From the NCBI GenBank assembly GCA_031272375.1, contig JAISTY010000082.1, forward strand, positions 1-6,992: DNA of 6,992 bases. Reading direction: 5' to 3'. How positions within the stretch are numbered: the stretch's first letter is position 1; every line of letters starts with the position of its first letter. The position numbers and the translations under genes are program-made. Below are positions 5,867-6,992 of the stretch, one piece after another. Under the pieces are notes generated by a model. The model saw nothing but the letters and a program-made list of their open reading frames with translations, did not search any database and was not told where the DNA came from. The DNA is from Opitutaceae bacterium (GTDB lineage Bacteria; Verrucomicrobiota; Verrucomicrobiia; Opitutales; Opitutaceae).

Positions 5867-6992
5867 TCAGGGGACAAAGCGTTTGACGATCAGGGTGGAA
5901 TTGATGCCGAGCATGCCGAAGGAGTTGTTCAGGATCGTGTCGAGTTTCGCGACTTTGCGGGGGGCGTTGATGACGAGTCCGGGGATGTCGCACTGGGGGT
6001 CGAGTTCCTCGATGTTCGCGCAGGGGTGGACGGTGAGGTCGTCGAAGGACGGCAGGTTGCCGGCGAGTTCGAGCGCCCCGGCGGCCCCCATGCAGTGCCC
6101 GATGAAGCCCTTGGTGTTGTTGATGTGGGTGCCGGGGCAGTCCTTGAAAATGGCGGCGAGCGCCTGGCACTCCTGGATGTCCCCTTTCGGGGTCGCGGTC
6201 GCGTGGGTGTTGACAAGATGAATGTCGGCGGGACGCAAACCGGCTGCAGCAATGGACTTGCGGACGCATTCGGCCTGCCGCGCGGGATTGGGGAGGACGT
6301 AGTCGGAGGCGTCGGAGTTGATGCACCAGCCGGCGATTTCACCGTAAATTTTGGCGCCGCGCTTGAGGGCGTCGTCGAGGCGTTCGAGCGTGAAGAGGCA
6401 GCCGCCTTCGGAAATGACGATGCCGTTGCGGTTCTTGTCGAAGGGGCGGGAGGCTTTTTTCGGATCGGGGTGGTGGGCGAGGGCGCCTTGGGACTTGAAG
6501 GCGGCGAAGATGCCGAAGGTGTGGATGGACTCGCTGACGCCGCCGCAGAGGGCGAGGTCAACCTCGCCAAGGCGCAGCATTTGGGCGGCGTGGATGAGGC
6601 CGATGTTGCCGGCGGCGCAGGCCGCGCCGAGGGTGTAGGCGGGACCGGTGACGCCGAGGTTGAGGGAGGTCTCGCCGGCGGGGTTGTTGGCAACGGTGCG
6701 GGGATTGTGGTAATGTGACCAGAAACGGACGTCATAGTTGAACTTGGAAATGGCGTAGATCTCGTTCTCGGTCTCGACGTTCCCGTGCTCGGTGACGCCG
6801 ATGTAGATGCCGGTGCGGTCGCGGTCGGTTTTCTCAATGTCAATGCCGGCGTCGGCGAGGGCTTCGCGGGCGCAATAGATGGAGATGGAGCCGGCGCGGG
6901 TGCCGACGCGGAGTTCCTTTTTCTTCTGGTGGCGGAGCGGGTCGAAGTGGCAGACGCCGGCGATGCCGGGCCCCATGTAGCGCAACTCGACG
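5867..6992 (-). CDS. FabF-like beta-ketoacyl-ACP synthase, 5' end missing
   Basis: A thiolase-fold condensing enzyme that joins malonyl-ACP to an acyl chain with loss of CO2, acting in the cytoplasm in fatty acid or related acyl synthesis. The frame is open to the right edge, so the true start lies outside the window; the TTG at 6985 is internal. Numbering from that TTG (372 residues), the catalytic Cys is C123 in AACAAGN, the two catalytic histidines are H261 in NTHATATPKGD and H297 in TKGFIGH, and the conserved Lys is K292. The Cys-His-His spacings (138 and 36) match E. coli FabF (140 and 37), and about 40 N-terminal residues are missing. SRPFDKNRNGIV (179-190) and NSFGMLGIN (354-362) are further family marks. 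The His motif has HAT instead of HGT, and the loop usually GFGG is GMLG, which may alter acyl selectivity. It could be FabF or a paralogue for a special lipid or pigment. Codons end mostly in C. Confidence 0.92.
   Translation of the reverse strand, partial: VELRYMGPGIAGVCHFDPLRHQKKKELRVGTRAGSISIYCAREALADAGIDIEKTDRDRTGIYIGVTEHGNVETENEIYAISKFNYDVRFWSHYHNPRTVANNPAGETSLNLGVTGPAYTLGAACAAGNIGLIHAAQMLRLGEVDLALCGGVSESIHTFGIFAAFKSQGALAHHPDPKKASRPFDKNRNGIVISEGGCLFTLERLDDALKRGAKIYGEIAGWCINSDASDYVLPNPARQAECVRKSIAAAGLRPADIHLVNTHATATPKGDIQECQALAAIFKDCPGTHINNTKGFIGHCMGAAGALELAGNLPSFDDLTVHPCANIEELDPQCDIPGLVINAPRKVAKLDTILNNSFGMLGINSTLIVKRFVP

Noticed and set aside
6026..6718. Open frame of 230 codons on the plus strand opposite the ketoacyl synthase
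   Set aside because: Gly/Val/Asp/Glu-rich antisense shadow; the minus strand has an intact catalytic set.
1..6992. CRISPR array, insertion sequence or integrase
   Set aside because: No regularly spaced repeats, no transposase or recombinase motifs, and no terminal inverted repeats with target duplications were seen.

Overview
The window is a GC-rich bacterial chromosome segment with five protein genes or parts of genes and two tRNA genes. Gene content and style suggest a member of the Verrucomicrobiota, probably close to the Opitutaceae: a very large secreted GH106-type alpha-L-rhamnosidase, a FabF-like ketoacyl synthase, a small secreted protein of a kind I associate with that group, and weak or absent Shine-Dalgarno sites. 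This placement is inference from style, not from a marker gene.

Layout from left to right. Bases 1-285 (perhaps to 333) hold the 5' part of a minus-strand gene for a multi-pass membrane protein; the rest lies beyond the left edge. Bases 286-787 form a divergent intergenic region with two near-identical copies of a long G-tract followed by AGGCAATTTTA(A/T)GCGG. Bases 788-4774 (plus strand) encode the 1328-residue secreted GH106-family enzyme. It meets, tail to tail, a minus-strand gene for a 202-residue secreted protein of unknown function (4826-5434). Upstream of that, still on the minus strand, are tRNA-Ala(GGC), tRNA-Ser(TGA) and the 3' nine-tenths of a FabF-like beta-ketoacyl-ACP synthase gene that runs off the right edge.

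Functionally the window joins accessory carbohydrate degradation (rhamnose release from plant or microbial glycans) to housekeeping functions (fatty acid or related acyl chain extension, translation). I see no obvious operon joining the rhamnosidase to sugar transport or catabolism genes. The most unusual part is the 373-515 region: a duplicated G12/G11 element, one copy of which places a textbook ribosome binding site before an ATG that is in frame with the rhamnosidase but 93 codons upstream of its signal peptide. A second oddity is that the plus strand is C-rich from base 1 to about 5500 whatever the gene orientation, then turns G-rich across the ketoacyl synthase gene, with the switch at the tRNA pair.
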